Assembly: GCA_030156535.1 (NCBI GenBank)
Contig: JASGMJ010000016.1
Span: 1-64,000, forward strand
DNA: 64,000 nucleotides
Direction of reading: 5' to 3'
Source of the DNA: Candidatus Sumerlaeota bacterium
GTDB taxonomy: Bacteria > Sumerlaeota > Sumerlaeia > SLMS01 > JAHLLQ01
The translations under genes and the position numbers were made by a program. Shown piece by piece: positions 1 to 9,488 of this stretch; position 1 is the stretch's first letter, and every line of letters starts with the position of its first letter. Below the pieces are notes generated by a model, which ran no database searches, was not told the origin of the DNA, and saw nothing but the letters and a program-made list of their open reading frames with translations.

Positions 1-835
1 AACTCGCCCGCCCCAGTTCCTCCGAGCGCTTTGCTGCCGCCTGCACCGCGCCGATCACGATCTCGCTGAACCCCTGCTCGTCCATCGCCTTCAACCCCGC
101 CGCGGTCGTTCCGCCCGGCGACGTCACGCGCCGCCGCAGCTCCGCCGGCGATTCCGCGCCGTCGCGCGCCATCAGCGCCGCACCGTACACCGTTTGCTTC
201 ACCAGCACCTCCGCCTTTTCGCGCGGCAGCCCCAGCGCCACGCCCGCTTCGATCATTGCCTCGATCATGCGGAAAACGTACGCCGGGCCGCTCCCCGTCA
301 GGCCGGTGATCGCGTCCATCTGATCGCCCTCGACGATCTCGGTTTTGCCGACGGTCTCGAAGAACGTGCGCGCCAGCGCCAGGTCCTCCTGCGTGGCGTA
401 CCGCCCCCCCGTCAGCGCCGACGCGCCCTCTTGCAGCAGCGCCGGTGTGTTCGGCATGACGCGCACCACGTGCGGGCTGGGGCAGCCGTCGTGAGCGAGC
501 CCCTCTTCCAGCCTCTCCGTCCCCACGCCCGCCAGAATCGAAACGAAAAGCTGCTCCGGCCGCGCCAGTCCCTTCACGTCCGCCAGCACGTCCGCCAGAT
601 TCTGCGGCTTGACCGCCAACATCACCACGCCGGCGCGCCCGACGAGCTCGCGGTTGCCCGCCACGGCCGTTACTCCCAGTTCGCCGTGCAGTTGCTCGCA
701 CCGCGGCGCGGAGACGTCGTAAATCAGGATGCGCTCCGGCAATGCCGTGCGCGCGGCGATCAGGCCACGCACCAACGCCTCCGCCATGTTGCCCGCTCCG
801 ATAAAGCCAATGCAGGTGTCCGCCGTCATAACCAT
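1..835 (-). CDS. proC: Pyrroline-5-carboxylate reductase (3' end cut by window edge)
   Basis: This enzyme makes the last step of proline synthesis: NAD(P)H-dependent reduction of 1-pyrroline-5-carboxylate in the cytoplasm. Translating the minus strand from 835 gives 278 uninterrupted residues that run off base 1. The N-terminus has the Rossmann motif FIGAGNMAEAL. LAVKPQ and VRVMPNTPALL follow, and LTGSGPAY and VTSPGGTTAAGL are the C-terminal substrate/dimer signatures. ProC proteins are about 270 residues, so only a few residues can be missing. Two ATGs compete (835 and 829); AGGCGG lies at a good distance upstream of the first. It starts 41 nt after the trkH stop on the same strand, so it is probably the last gene of a trkA-trkH-proC unit. 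Confidence 0.93.
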   Translation of the reverse strand, partial: MVMTADTCIGFIGAGNMAEALVRGLIAARTALPERILIYDVSAPRCEQLHGELGVTAVAGNRELVGRAGVVMLAVKPQNLADVLADVKGLARPEQLFVSILAGVGTERLEEGLAHDGCPSPHVVRVMPNTPALLQEGASALTGGRYATQEDLALARTFFETVGKTEIVEGDQMDAITGLTGSGPAYVFRMIEAMIEAGVALGLPREKAEVLVKQTVYGAALMARDGAESPAELRRRVTSPGGTTAAGLKAMDEQGFSEIVIGAVQAAAKRSEELGRAS

Positions 836-876
836 GTTGTCCGCCTCGAAAGAAAATGTGCGCGACGAATCGCTCG

Positions 877-2367
877 TCAGCGCGGATGCCAGAATGTGCG
901 CGAAAAGAAAACCAGCACTGCCAGAAGTTCCAGGCGCCCCAGCAGCATCAGCAGCGAGAGCAGCCACAGCGCCGGTGCCTCCATGAACGCATAGTTCATC
1001 GTCGGTCCCACTTCCTCCAGCCCGGGGCCGATGTTATTAAGCGCCGACACCACCGCCGTGAACGTGCTCAGCAACTTCGTGTCCGGCTCCAGCAGCGCGA
1101 GCAGAATGCTCCCCACCACGATGATCACGATGTACAGGTAGAAGAACGTCTGCACCTGTCCGACGGTTTCGGGGCGCATCGGCTTGCCGTCGATCTTCAG
1201 CACACGCACGCGCCGCGGCGATACGGCTCTTCCCAATTCCTGACGCGCCACCTTGAACAGAATCACCCACCGGATCACCTTGATCCCGCCACCCGTTGAT
1301 CCTGCACAACCGCCCACCAGCATCAACGCCACCAACAGAAAGCGCGCCGCCTCGGGCCAACGGTCGAAGTCCACCGTCGCGAAACCGGTCGTTGTCTGCA
1401 TCGACAACGTTGCGAACAACGCATCGCGGAAATGAATCCCGGACGTGTTCGACACCACCGGCGCACTCCCCGGCTCGGTGAACGTCGCGCCACTGACGTG
1501 CAGCAGCACCGTGATGAAAATGGCGGACCCCAAAATCCCCAACAAGTATGCCCGGAACTCCGTGCTCTTCCAGTAACTGAAGCGCCCCTGAACAGCCTCG
1601 AGGTGCAGCGAGAAATTCGTGCCCGCCAGAAACATGAACACGATGATGATCCACTCAACCGCCTGACTGCCAAACGCCAGGACACTGGTGTTCTTCGTCG
1701 AAAAGCCACCCGTCGCCAGCGTCGCCATTGCATGGTTGATTGCATCGAACGGAGTGAGCCCCGCGAACATCAGCAACAGCGCCTGGAGCACGTTGAAGCC
1801 AACGTACACCTTGAGCAGCAGCATCGCCGTGTCCTTGATGCGCGGCGTCATTCCCTCCGGCACGGGGCCCGGCACTTCCTGCTTGAACAGCACGCGCCCG
1901 CCCACGCCCACCAGCGGAAGCACCGCGACGAACAGCACGATGATTCCCAAGCCACCGACAAAGTGCAGAAACGAACGCCAGAACAGAAGGCACTTCGCAT
2001 TCGACTCGATGTTCGTCAGAACACTCGCGCCCGTCGTCGTCAGGCCCGACATGCTCTCGAAGTAACTTCCCGAGTAGGAACCGATCATTCCCGAAAAATA
2101 AAACGGCAGTGCGCCCACGCCCGCCGCCAGCACCCACGACAATCCCACAACCGCCAGCGCCTCGCGCCGGTACATCTCGCCCGTCGCCCGCCGCCCGAAC
2201 GTATACAGAATCCCCGCCAGCGCACAACCCATCGCCGCTGATTCAATAAAGTGAAGAAACTCACTCCACTCGCCGTACCACATGGCGAATGGCAGCGCCA
2301 AACTCATCGACAATGAGAAGAGTGCGACGAGCAGCGAAAGAAAGCGGGAGACAAGGCGATAATTCAT
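877..2367 (-). CDS. trkH: Trk-type potassium uptake channel subunit TrkH
   Basis: This is a 496-residue integral inner-membrane protein that forms the ion-conducting part of the Trk potassium uptake system. The sequence is hydrophobic throughout, with four repeated membrane-pore-membrane units. Selectivity-loop segments typical of TrkH are visible: SMSGLTTTGASVL (about residue 108), NHAMATLATGGFSTKN (about 213) and LSMQTTTGFATVDF (about 320), with the conserved HFVGGLGIIVLF helix in between. Length is normal for the family. The regulatory partner TrkA is encoded just upstream on the same strand, separated by 225 nt, and proC follows. Assignment is secure; ion preference between K+ and mixed K+/Na+ cannot be read from sequence alone. 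Confidence 0.95.
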   Translation of the reverse strand: MNYRLVSRFLSLLVALFSLSMSLALPFAMWYGEWSEFLHFIESAAMGCALAGILYTFGRRATGEMYRREALAVVGLSWVLAAGVGALPFYFSGMIGSYSGSYFESMSGLTTTGASVLTNIESNAKCLLFWRSFLHFVGGLGIIVLFVAVLPLVGVGGRVLFKQEVPGPVPEGMTPRIKDTAMLLLKVYVGFNVLQALLLMFAGLTPFDAINHAMATLATGGFSTKNTSVLAFGSQAVEWIIIVFMFLAGTNFSLHLEAVQGRFSYWKSTEFRAYLLGILGSAIFITVLLHVSGATFTEPGSAPVVSNTSGIHFRDALFATLSMQTTTGFATVDFDRWPEAARFLLVALMLVGGCAGSTGGGIKVIRWVILFKVARQELGRAVSPRRVRVLKIDGKPMRPETVGQVQTFFYLYIVIIVVGSILLALLEPDTKLLSTFTAVVSALNNIGPGLEEVGPTMNYAFMEAPALWLLSLLMLLGRLELLAVLVFFSRTFWHPR

Positions 2368-2592
2368 AAGGTTTCAGTCTTCAGTTTTCAGTGATCAGGC
2401 TTCAATTCACCTCTTTGCCAGACTCCATCGCCTTGCTCTAAAGTCTTTTGCCTGCAATCATTCCGCCACTGCCACCCGCAAAGAGCGGCACCATCATCCT
2501 TCCCAGCCTGCTGCCCGCCAAATCATCGAGACGCACCGATTAGACAGTTCGCCAAAAAAGAGGGACGGAGGAAAGCGCGTGGCCCACCCTCC
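2368..2592. repeat. trkA-trkH spacer with dispersed CAGTCTTCAGTTTTCAG-type repeat
   Basis: The spacer between trkA and trkH has no credible reading frame. Bases 2372-2391 contain tandem TTCAGT units (CAGTCTTCAGTTTTCAGTG), one of several dispersed copies in this window of a CTGAAAACTGA-like repeat (others near 13.8, 14.0, 49.1, 51.2 and 56.2 kb). Bases 2561-2570 hold AGGGACGGAG, a second dispersed motif. Confidence 0.5.
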
Positions 2593-3954
2593 TCACTCCC
2601 CTTCCTGGAAGAGCTTGTTCAGTGACTCCGACGCACCTGCTTCCGAGAGCGTGATCACCAACTCGCCCGGGCGGATAATGCTGTCGCCGCGGGGAATCGA
2701 AACGTTCTGCCCACGCACGATCGCACCGATCAGCGTCCCCTTTGGAAGCTCGACGTTCTTCAGTGCCGTGCCCACGATCGGGGACTTCGACAGCGCCTGA
2801 TACTCGGTCACCTCCACCGCGCCTTCCTCCAGCAGCGTCACCGACTTGATGCGTCCCTGCTTCACCAGCGTCATGATGCGGTTTGCGGCCACGATGCGGG
2901 GCGAGATCGCCACGTCGATCCCCACCATCTCGACGACGCGCACGTAGTCCGGCCGGTCGATCAGACAGGCCGTCTTGTCGACTTTCAGTTCACGCGCCAG
3001 CAGCGCCGACATGACGTTGGACTCGTCGTCGCCCGTGGCAGCGATATAGTAGTCCATGTGTCCGACTTGCTCTTCGCGCAGGAACTGCACATTCGTGCAA
3101 TCGCCGTGCAGGACCGTTGCCTTGTCGAGGCGTTCGCTCGCCAGTTCGCAGCGGCGCCGGTCCTGGTCGATCACCGTCACCTTGTGATGACGCTCTTCGA
3201 GCAACTCGGCCAGATAGAGCCCCGTCTCGCCCGCGCCCGCGATGGCAACGCGCTGCCCGCCCACCGCGCGCGTTTCCTGCTCGGTGTCGAACTTCGGGTG
3301 AACCTGCTCGATCACCTCGGGCAGCCCGATCAGTGTCACGTGGTCGCCGGCCTCCAATGCCGCGTCGCCGCGCGGAATGAACGTTTCCTTGCCACGCCGC
3401 ACGGCTCCCACCAGCACGCCCTGCGGCAGGCTCAGCTCGCGCAGCGGCCGCATGCACAATTCGCTGAACGGCGAGAGCATCACCGTGCGAATCTGCACGC
3501 GCCCGTGCGAAAGACTCGCAAACGCCAGCGCCGCCGGGTTCTCCACGAAGTTCGACAGCTCGTGCGCCGAAAGCATCTCCGGCGAGAGCAAGAGGTCGAT
3601 CCCCAGAGGATCGCGGAAATTCACCGGCGCCGGGTCCAGATGGTAGCGATGCCGCACGCGCGCCACCACCCTCGGCACGCCCAGGCGCTTTGCCGCGTAC
3701 GCAACCACCAGGTTCATCGGGTCCGACTCCGTCACCGCCAGGAGCAGACTTGTCGCCTCGCCCTCGCCCAGTGCGCGCCGCAGCACCGACGGATCACACC
3801 CGTCCCCCGCCAGCGTCTGCACGTCCGCATGATCCTCAACGTCCGCCAGCTTGTCCGCCTTCTTGTCCAGCACGATCACCTCGTGCTGCTCGCGCGCCAA
3901 GTGCATGGCGATGTTCGATCCAACCGTTCCGGCGCCGACGACGATGACACGCAT
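2593..3954 (-). CDS. trkA: Trk system potassium uptake regulatory protein TrkA
   Basis: TrkA is the cytoplasmic nucleotide-sensing subunit that gates TrkH. The 453 residues comprise two tandem RCK modules. The first Rossmann fold opens with VIVVGAGTVGSNIAMHLA (residues 3-20) and its beta-2 acidic residue is in VIVLDKKADKL; the second begins near residue 233 with VAIAGAGETGLYLAELLEE and VTVIDQD. Each is followed by a TrkA_C domain (ending near 225 and 450). The length matches the two-RCK architecture of E. coli TrkA. It is the promoter-proximal gene of the trkA-trkH-proC unit and its start codon faces the phhB gene across a 368-nt divergent spacer. Confidence 0.95.
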   Translation of the reverse strand: MRVIVVGAGTVGSNIAMHLAREQHEVIVLDKKADKLADVEDHADVQTLAGDGCDPSVLRRALGEGEATSLLLAVTESDPMNLVVAYAAKRLGVPRVVARVRHRYHLDPAPVNFRDPLGIDLLLSPEMLSAHELSNFVENPAALAFASLSHGRVQIRTVMLSPFSELCMRPLRELSLPQGVLVGAVRRGKETFIPRGDAALEAGDHVTLIGLPEVIEQVHPKFDTEQETRAVGGQRVAIAGAGETGLYLAELLEERHHKVTVIDQDRRRCELASERLDKATVLHGDCTNVQFLREEQVGHMDYYIAATGDDESNVMSALLARELKVDKTACLIDRPDYVRVVEMVGIDVAISPRIVAANRIMTLVKQGRIKSVTLLEEGAVEVTEYQALSKSPIVGTALKNVELPKGTLIGAIVRGQNVSIPRGDSIIRPGELVITLSEAGASESLNKLFQEGE

Positions 3955-4322
3955 GGCAGTCCCTTTCCGCGTTCAAGGCCCCATCGGTTAGCCAATGACG
4001 CCAAAGGGAGACAAGGGTTTTGCCGGAAGCCGCGTCTGAACGGCCGCATCCCTGAGTAGTATCGCCGCTTGGCCCGCAATGGCCCCAACGGGGCCCGATC
4101 CTCCAGCTCAGGGCGGCGCACCTTACGGCGCTTGCGCTGGGCCATATGATCCTGCTTCTTCGAGGCAGAACCGCCCTGTTTCGACACGCTCCACTTCCTT
4201 GACTTCTCAAGGCCGGTACAACTCTGCCCAAACCACAAACTTCGAGAAACGTACCACGCCTACCCTCCGGCAGGAAACTTGCCTCTCCCCCATCGCACTT
4301 CACGCAAAGGAGCATCCACATC
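3955..4322. other. Divergent spacer between trkA and phhB
   Basis: These 368 nt lie between two divergently oriented genes and must hold both promoters, but I cannot fix convincing -35/-10 pairs. A basic reading frame (MAQRKRRKVRR...) runs on the minus strand through 4146 and into trkA in another frame; it has no recognisable fold and overlaps a real gene, so I do not call it. No tRNA or repeat is visible. Confidence 0.4.
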
Positions 4323-4610
4323 ATGCCGAAGCCCGAACGCCTGAGCCCCGAGCAGATCGCCAGCGCCCTCGCAACCCTCTCCGGCTGGGAACTCGCCAAC
4401 GGCAAGCTCCACAAGAAGTTCGTCCGCGCCAACTTCAACGACGCCTTCGGATTCATCGCACGCATCGCCCTGCTTGCCGAGCAGATGAACCACCATCCCG
4501 AACTGTTCAACGTTTTCAAGAACGTCACCATCGACCTGACGACGCACGACTGCGGCGGCATCAGCGCGCTCGACGTCGAGCTCGCCCGCAAGATCGACGC
4601 GGTTGCCTGA
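4323..4610 (+). CDS. phhB: Pterin-4a-carbinolamine dehydratase (4a-hydroxytetrahydrobiopterin dehydratase)
   Basis: This 95-residue protein belongs to the PCD/DCoH family, which dehydrates 4a-hydroxytetrahydropterins formed by aromatic amino acid hydroxylases or acts in pterin cofactor turnover. The diagnostic stretch is EQMNHHPELFNVFKNVTIDLTTHDCGGISALDVELARKID, with the catalytic His-His-Pro motif near residue 58 and the later His in TTHDCGG. The length is standard. AAGGAG at 4307-4312 sits 10 nt before the ATG. No phenylalanine hydroxylase gene is nearby, so the physiological partner is unknown; many bacteria carry stand-alone copies. It converges on the sugar transferase gene with a 29-nt gap. 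Confidence 0.92.
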   Translation: MPKPERLSPEQIASALATLSGWELANGKLHKKFVRANFNDAFGFIARIALLAEQMNHHPELFNVFKNVTIDLTTHDCGGISALDVELARKIDAVA

Positions 4611-4639
4611 ACCCCCGGCACCAGCCAGGAAGAAGCGCT

Positions 4640-6064
4640 CTAGAAAGCGCCTTTCCCTTTCAGCACCGCGGGCACCGTCCGAATCAGGATTTCAATGTCC
4701 AACAACACCGACTGATTCATGATGTAGTAGAAGTCGTATTCCATGTTCAGGTGCAGCGGCAGGTTCTTGCGTCCGATCACCTGCCACAGCCCCGTGATGC
4801 CGGGCTTCACGTCCAGACGGCGCTTCTCCCATTCCTGATACTGCTCCACGATGAACGGCATCTCGGGTCGAGGCCCGACCATCGACATCTCGCCCCGCAT
4901 CACGTTCACCAGTTGTGGCAGCTCGTCCAGACTCGTTTTGCGCAGCCAACGTCCCGCCCGCGTGATGCGCGGATCTTCGGGCGACGTCGGCGCCGTCTCG
5001 TACTTCTTCGCTTCCGTGTGCATGGTGCGGTACTTCAGCAACTCGAACGGCACGCCGTCGCGTCCCACGCGGGTCTGGCGGAAAATCACCGGGCCTTTCG
5101 AGTCCGAGCGAATCCACAACGCGATCCACCAATGAAAGAGCAGCAGCCACAGGAGCACACCAAGCGTTCCCACCGCGAGGTCGAACGTGCGCTTCACGAA
5201 CCCCTGTACGCTCGACAGGTGTCCGTCGCGCAGCGAAATCACCGGGAACGCCGCGATCTCGTCCACCTTCGCGCGCGCCGTGATGACGCCGAACAAGTTC
5301 GAGACAAGCTGGATGCGCAGCCCCCGCGTGCGCCCCAGGCTGATCAGGTTTAGCTGCTCCGTGGGACTCAGGTGCGGCACCGCGATGAACAACTCCTCGA
5401 TGGCATAGTCGTGCACGATGTCGTCGACGTCCTCCGAGCCGCCGATGACGGGCAACCCGTTGCGCACCGCCTCGTCCTCGGGGTCGTTGGGGTGACGGAT
5501 GAAGCCCGCCAGCTCGAAGCCGACTTCGGGGTGATGATGCAGCGACTCCTTCACCTCGCGGGCCAGCTTGCCCGTGCCCACGATCGCCGTCCGCACCAGG
5601 CCGTGTCCCTTTGCAAACGAACGCGCCTTGATCGAGCGCAGAAGCGAACGGCTCGCATACAGATACAAGAATGCGAAGAGAGCCGCCAGGAAGATCACCG
5701 AGCGCCCGAGGTCCAGTTCCTTCAGGAAATACCCCACCACCATCAGGTACAGCAGGTAGTGATACCCTGCCTTGAGGAGCTGGTCCCAGCGCGTCAGCGC
5801 CGCCAGCCGGCCCCGCACCCGGTACATCCCGAACAGGCCGCAGTTGAGCACCCCCACCGCCACCATCAGTGCCGAGACCTGCCAGTACGGCAGCGCCTCG
5901 TTGATCGGCAGGTCCATCCACGGATTCATCCACACCCGCGCGAAGTACGCCCCCTTCCAAGCCACAAAGAAACCAAACACATCGGCCAGCACCAAAAAGG
6001 CGCCGGGCCAGTGGGTCTTCCAGATCGAGCGTTGGCGGGCGCGCACGGCGCCATCCGTCTTCAT
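4640..6064 (-). CDS. Exopolysaccharide-initiating polyprenyl-phosphate sugar transferase (WbaP/WcaJ-like)
   Basis: The protein transfers a sugar-1-phosphate from a nucleotide sugar to undecaprenyl phosphate, the first step in making an exopolysaccharide or O-antigen repeat unit at the inner membrane. From the ATG at 6064 it has 474 residues. Four or five N-terminal membrane segments lie in residues 15-145, followed by a CoA-binding-like Rossmann region (VRTAIVGTGKLAREVKESL, about 160) and then, from about 285, the bacterial sugar transferase domain with KRTFDLAVGTLGVLLW, LLKYRTM, TSLDELPQLVNVMRGEMSMVGPRPE and PGITGLWQV. An open frame extends upstream to 6469, but that part is Arg/Pro-rich and lacks family similarity, so I use 6064. 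No other polysaccharide genes adjoin it; the membrane protein at 7551 may be related. Confidence 0.88.
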   Translation of the reverse strand: MKTDGAVRARQRSIWKTHWPGAFLVLADVFGFFVAWKGAYFARVWMNPWMDLPINEALPYWQVSALMVAVGVLNCGLFGMYRVRGRLAALTRWDQLLKAGYHYLLYLMVVGYFLKELDLGRSVIFLAALFAFLYLYASRSLLRSIKARSFAKGHGLVRTAIVGTGKLAREVKESLHHHPEVGFELAGFIRHPNDPEDEAVRNGLPVIGGSEDVDDIVHDYAIEELFIAVPHLSPTEQLNLISLGRTRGLRIQLVSNLFGVITARAKVDEIAAFPVISLRDGHLSSVQGFVKRTFDLAVGTLGVLLWLLLFHWWIALWIRSDSKGPVIFRQTRVGRDGVPFELLKYRTMHTEAKKYETAPTSPEDPRITRAGRWLRKTSLDELPQLVNVMRGEMSMVGPRPEMPFIVEQYQEWEKRRLDVKPGITGLWQVIGRKNLPLHLNMEYDFYYIMNQSVLLDIEILIRTVPAVLKGKGAF

Positions 6065-6475
6065 GCGTACAAGTGCCGCACCCGGGCGCTCGTCGGGGCA
6101 AGTCCTACGCGGGAGCGTTCCGGTTCCAGTCGATAAGACCGATAATTCAAGAGGCAGCAACGCGGGCATCCTCCGGGCTCTCTTCCTGGCGGAAGCGGCG
6201 AAGGACGGCAGGCGCGAGAAGTCCCCACTTTCTCCCCTGCGAGACGGATCGTCCCGGAATCGGAATCCCATCGCGAGGGGACTCCCACTGAGCAAAAGGA
6301 CGAGAGCAGCCGCACACGGCGCGGACTCGTGGCAAAGGCCTCCTCCAGCAAAACTCCCGGTGCCGTTGCCGCGATCCCCCAGCGCCGCCTTCCGGCGCGG
6401 GCTCGCCCTTGTGTATGGGACACTCTCCCCCACCCGCCAACACAATCGACACGGTTCCTGCCCGGGCACCCGGGG
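6065..6475. other. 411-nt spacer upstream of the sugar transferase
   Basis: The frame of the sugar transferase stays open across this stretch, but the translation is compositionally random and no family resemblance or good start is visible. A CCCGGGTGCCCGGG inverted repeat near 6459-6472 lies just past the stop of the esterase gene. I see no other feature. Confidence 0.35.
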
Positions 6476-7384
6476 CTAATCCAGCCCGCACTCCTTGAGA
6501 AACGCGTCCATGTACTCGCGCGTCTTGTTCTTCCACTCGGGCAGGTCGCTGCGGAAGTTGTGGCTGCCACCCGGCACCGTCACGAACGTGCACTTGTTTC
6601 CCGCCGCCGTCAGCCTCGCGTTCAGGTCGACGGCCTGGGAGTACGGCACCGTCTTGTCCGCGTCGCCATGCAGCAACAGCACCGGCGGCATCTTGGCGTC
6701 GAGTTGGTCCACGGGCGAAAGTTCGAGCGCGTGTTCGCCGGCGCGTTCGGCGGCATAGCCGGTCTCGGGCGAGGTGTCAGCAACGGGACTGCTCAGGATC
6801 AGGGCCGCGGGCTTCATGCGCGGGGACTCTGCGGGATCGGAAACGGGAGGCGCGTGCTCGATCGCCGTCCACAGCGCCACGTGCCCGCCCGCCGAATTGC
6901 CGCTGACGACGATGCGCGCGGGATCCACGCCCAGTTCCGCCGCGTGATCCTGCACCCACCGCAGCGCCGCCCGCGCATCCGCCACACACTCCGCCGGCGT
7001 GGTGCCGTGGCGTTCGCGCGTCCGGTAATCCGGAGCGATCCCCACCATCCCGCGCTTCGCCGCGCTGCGCGCCCACCCAATCGAGCTGTCCGTCGTTCCG
7101 CGAATCCATCCGCCGCCGTAGAAGTGAATCCACGCCACGCGCTTGTCCGTGGCCGCCCATCCATCCGGCTTCACGACGTGCAGCATCAGCGGCCCCTGCT
7201 CGCGCGTTGCGAACACATGCGAGTCCGCGTCGGCGTACACCGGCGCCACGGGCTGCGAAGCAGGCTCGGAGACCGGCTGGGCCGCGGGCTGGGACGCGGG
7301 CGCGCTCTCCTGTCCGCGTGCTTCGCCCGCCATCAATAGACCCACGGCCAAAGCGAGCAACGCAGTGCGTCGGAAAAGTCTCAT
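6476..7384 (-). CDS. Secreted alpha/beta hydrolase (esterase/lipase of the HSL/BD-FAE type)
   Basis: This is a 302-residue exported esterase-like enzyme. Residues 1-24 form a signal peptide (MRLFRRTALLALAVGLLMAGEARG), followed by an Ala/Gln/Pro-rich linker. The catalytic domain shows the oxyanion-hole motif HFYGGGW, the nucleophile elbow GNSAGG, the acid in HGDADKTVP and the catalytic His in GGSHNF, the order expected for hormone-sensitive-lipase-like hydrolases. GGGAG lies about 10 nt before the ATG at 7384. A longer open frame to 7570 overlaps the divergent gene and lacks a signal sequence, so it is rejected. Substrate is unknown; related enzymes deacetylate or de-feruloylate plant polysaccharides. 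Confidence 0.85.
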   Translation of the reverse strand: MRLFRRTALLALAVGLLMAGEARGQESAPASQPAAQPVSEPASQPVAPVYADADSHVFATREQGPLMLHVVKPDGWAATDKRVAWIHFYGGGWIRGTTDSSIGWARSAAKRGMVGIAPDYRTRERHGTTPAECVADARAALRWVQDHAAELGVDPARIVVSGNSAGGHVALWTAIEHAPPVSDPAESPRMKPAALILSSPVADTSPETGYAAERAGEHALELSPVDQLDAKMPPVLLLHGDADKTVPYSQAVDLNARLTAAGNKCTFVTVPGGSHNFRSDLPEWKNKTREYMDAFLKECGLD

Positions 7385-7550
7385 CGCGAACACTCCCGAG
7401 AGAAGTCGGCAACACTGCTGGAACATGCCGCAAACACCAGCCCAACGGCAAGCCCCACCTCTCGGTTGCCACCCGCCCCCCGCCTGCCCTGACATCGGCG
7501 CTGTGCCCGCCTGATCCCGCGCAAGGGCGGGCGCCAACTGGTAAGCCCAA

Positions 7551-9488
7551 ATGTCCCTGCTCGTCTTCATCCTCCTCTTTCTGGCGGCCTACGGGCTGGG
7601 GGAAACCCTTGTGCGGCGGCTCGGGTGCCAGGCGGCGCTTGGCCGTGCCTTCGCGCCCCCCGTCCCCGCCCTCATCTGCTGGGTAATTGGAGTTGGATGT
7701 CTGGGGCTTCTTGGGTTACTCGGCTCGCTGGCCGGGCTTCTCCCCCGCCCCGTGGCCGTGGTGGTGCTTCTGGCCCTCGCCGCCTGGGGGGCGGTGCGGA
7801 TCGCGCGCACCGGCCGCGGGTTTGCCCTCGCTGGCTTCTCGCCGCGTTCGCCCGTTGACCTCGCGGGTGCCGCCGCCGTCGCCGCGCTCCTTCTCTGGCA
7901 CGTGCGCGTCGCCTGGTCGCCGCACTTGCAGTTCGACTCCTATGCCTACCATGTGACGATGCCCCGCCAGTACCTGATCCAGGGGCGCTTCTTCGACGTT
8001 CCGTACGACATCCACGCTCATCTGCACGCCCTCTGGGAGATGGCCGCGTACTTTGGCTATGCGTTCTCCCTGGTGGACCTCATCACGCCGAAGCTGATGC
8101 AGGTGGCCGCTCTGCTCGGCGCCACGCTGGCTCTGCAGTCCGAAGTCCGCCGCCTCGGGCACCCGGGCGCCGGCTGGGTCGTTGCCGCGTGGTGGATGCT
8201 GATGCAGGAAGCCATCGAGTTCGCCCCCACGGCCCAGATCGAAATCGCGCTCGCCTTCGAGATCCTCCTCGGCTTTCTCCTGCTGGTGCGCGCTCTCGAC
8301 ACCGGACGGCACGACCGCCTTCGCCTCCTCATTCTCGCCGGAATTGTCTTTGGATTCGCCAATGGAACAAAGAACAGCGCCATGGTCTATTCCGCCATTG
8401 GAGCCACTCTCGCCACGGCGATCCTTTTCTCTCATTTCATCCGGGTAAAACGCCGCCATCCCATCATTCATGTTTGGAAACCACTTCTTTGCCAATTAAC
8501 TTTGCCCGCCGCTGCTGGATTGCTTCTCACACTCCCCTGGCTTCTTAAGAACCTTGTTTTCACCGGAAATCCTTTCTACCCGTTCCTTCTTGATGTCTTT
8601 CCACCTCATATTGAAAATGCGCAGGTCGCCCGCGATTTCCTTTTGTCGTATGGAAACTTTGAAGCAACGAAACCGAGCGGAATCGAGTGGCTGTTGAACT
8701 TTCTTGGCCAGGTGCATTTCCGGATTCGCCAGGCTCCCGTCGTCGATCAGTTCCGCATCTTCACGGGCTTTCTTCTTGTCTGCTGTGTCTGGATGCTTCG
8801 GCGCACGGACCGCGATTTCTTCCGCCGCTTTCTGCTGTTCGCGGCACTGACGATGACGCCCCTCGTCGTTCTGACTCCGGGGCGCCGTTTCGTGCTCGGT
8901 GTGATTGCGCTCTACCTGTTGCTGATCGGCGACACGCTCGGCTGGCTCTTCGCCCGCGCAAGTGCCCGGCATCGCAGGCTCGCATGGGTGGCGGCGATCG
9001 GACTGCTGCTCTACTTCCTTCCCGGCCAGCTTCAACGAACGCGCATCCAAATGCACGGACTCCACACCAGCGATGGACGCTTCGATCCGCATCCCGCTCT
9101 CGTGCCCTCGGATTTCGTTCGCTACTTCCGCACGCGCGATGACTACGAGTGGGGCAGATTGATCGAACGTCACACCGGATCAAACGGCAAGGTGCTCTCC
9201 ACCGAAAACATGTACATGAATGCGTGGATCGGCGTGCCGATGCTCTCCGTCCCCAATATCCACGGCGAGAAGATTATCGGGCTGCTGGCGCGCGAGGGAT
9301 TGAGTGCCGAAGAGATCGCCGCCCGGCTTCGCGGCTACGGCATCACGCATGTCTTCACGCGAGGTTCCTTCGACGAACCACGCGAGCTTGCGCACTTTCG
9401 AAACGAATGGCTTGATGAAGCGGAGACGCGCAACGGCTACGCGCTCTACGTTCTGCGCGATGCCCCCGTCAGCTCCAGCGTTCCCTGA
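7551..9488 (+). CDS. Polytopic membrane protein, probable GT-C (ArnT/PMT-like) glycosyltransferase
   Basis: The 645-residue product has about 12 hydrophobic segments and a soluble C-terminal tail from about residue 520. After three membrane spans there is an external loop with QFDSYAYHVTMPRQYLIQGRFFDVP (Asp129), which resembles the DxxxYH loop of GT-C-fold transferases that use polyprenyl-phosphate sugars. This suggests sugar transfer on the periplasmic side of the membrane, but no close family can be named. The middle of the gene (about 8340-8700) is clearly more AT-rich than its ends. It starts 166 nt from the divergent esterase gene and its 3' end overlaps the convergent aminotransferase by 20 nt. 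Confidence 0.6.
   Translation: MSLLVFILLFLAAYGLGETLVRRLGCQAALGRAFAPPVPALICWVIGVGCLGLLGLLGSLAGLLPRPVAVVVLLALAAWGAVRIARTGRGFALAGFSPRSPVDLAGAAAVAALLLWHVRVAWSPHLQFDSYAYHVTMPRQYLIQGRFFDVPYDIHAHLHALWEMAAYFGYAFSLVDLITPKLMQVAALLGATLALQSEVRRLGHPGAGWVVAAWWMLMQEAIEFAPTAQIEIALAFEILLGFLLLVRALDTGRHDRLRLLILAGIVFGFANGTKNSAMVYSAIGATLATAILFSHFIRVKRRHPIIHVWKPLLCQLTLPAAAGLLLTLPWLLKNLVFTGNPFYPFLLDVFPPHIENAQVARDFLLSYGNFEATKPSGIEWLLNFLGQVHFRIRQAPVVDQFRIFTGFLLVCCVWMLRRTDRDFFRRFLLFAALTMTPLVVLTPGRRFVLGVIALYLLLIGDTLGWLFARASARHRRLAWVAAIGLLLYFLPGQLQRTRIQMHGLHTSDGRFDPHPALVPSDFVRYFRTRDDYEWGRLIERHTGSNGKVLSTENMYMNAWIGVPMLSVPNIHGEKIIGLLAREGLSAEEIAARLRGYGITHVFTRGSFDEPRELAHFRNEWLDEAETRNGYALYVLRDAPVSSSVP

Noticed and set aside
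3876..4238. Basic 120-codon frame upstream of trkA
   Set aside because: It overlaps the 5' end of trkA in another frame, has low-complexity Arg/Lys composition and resembles no small ribosomal protein I know.
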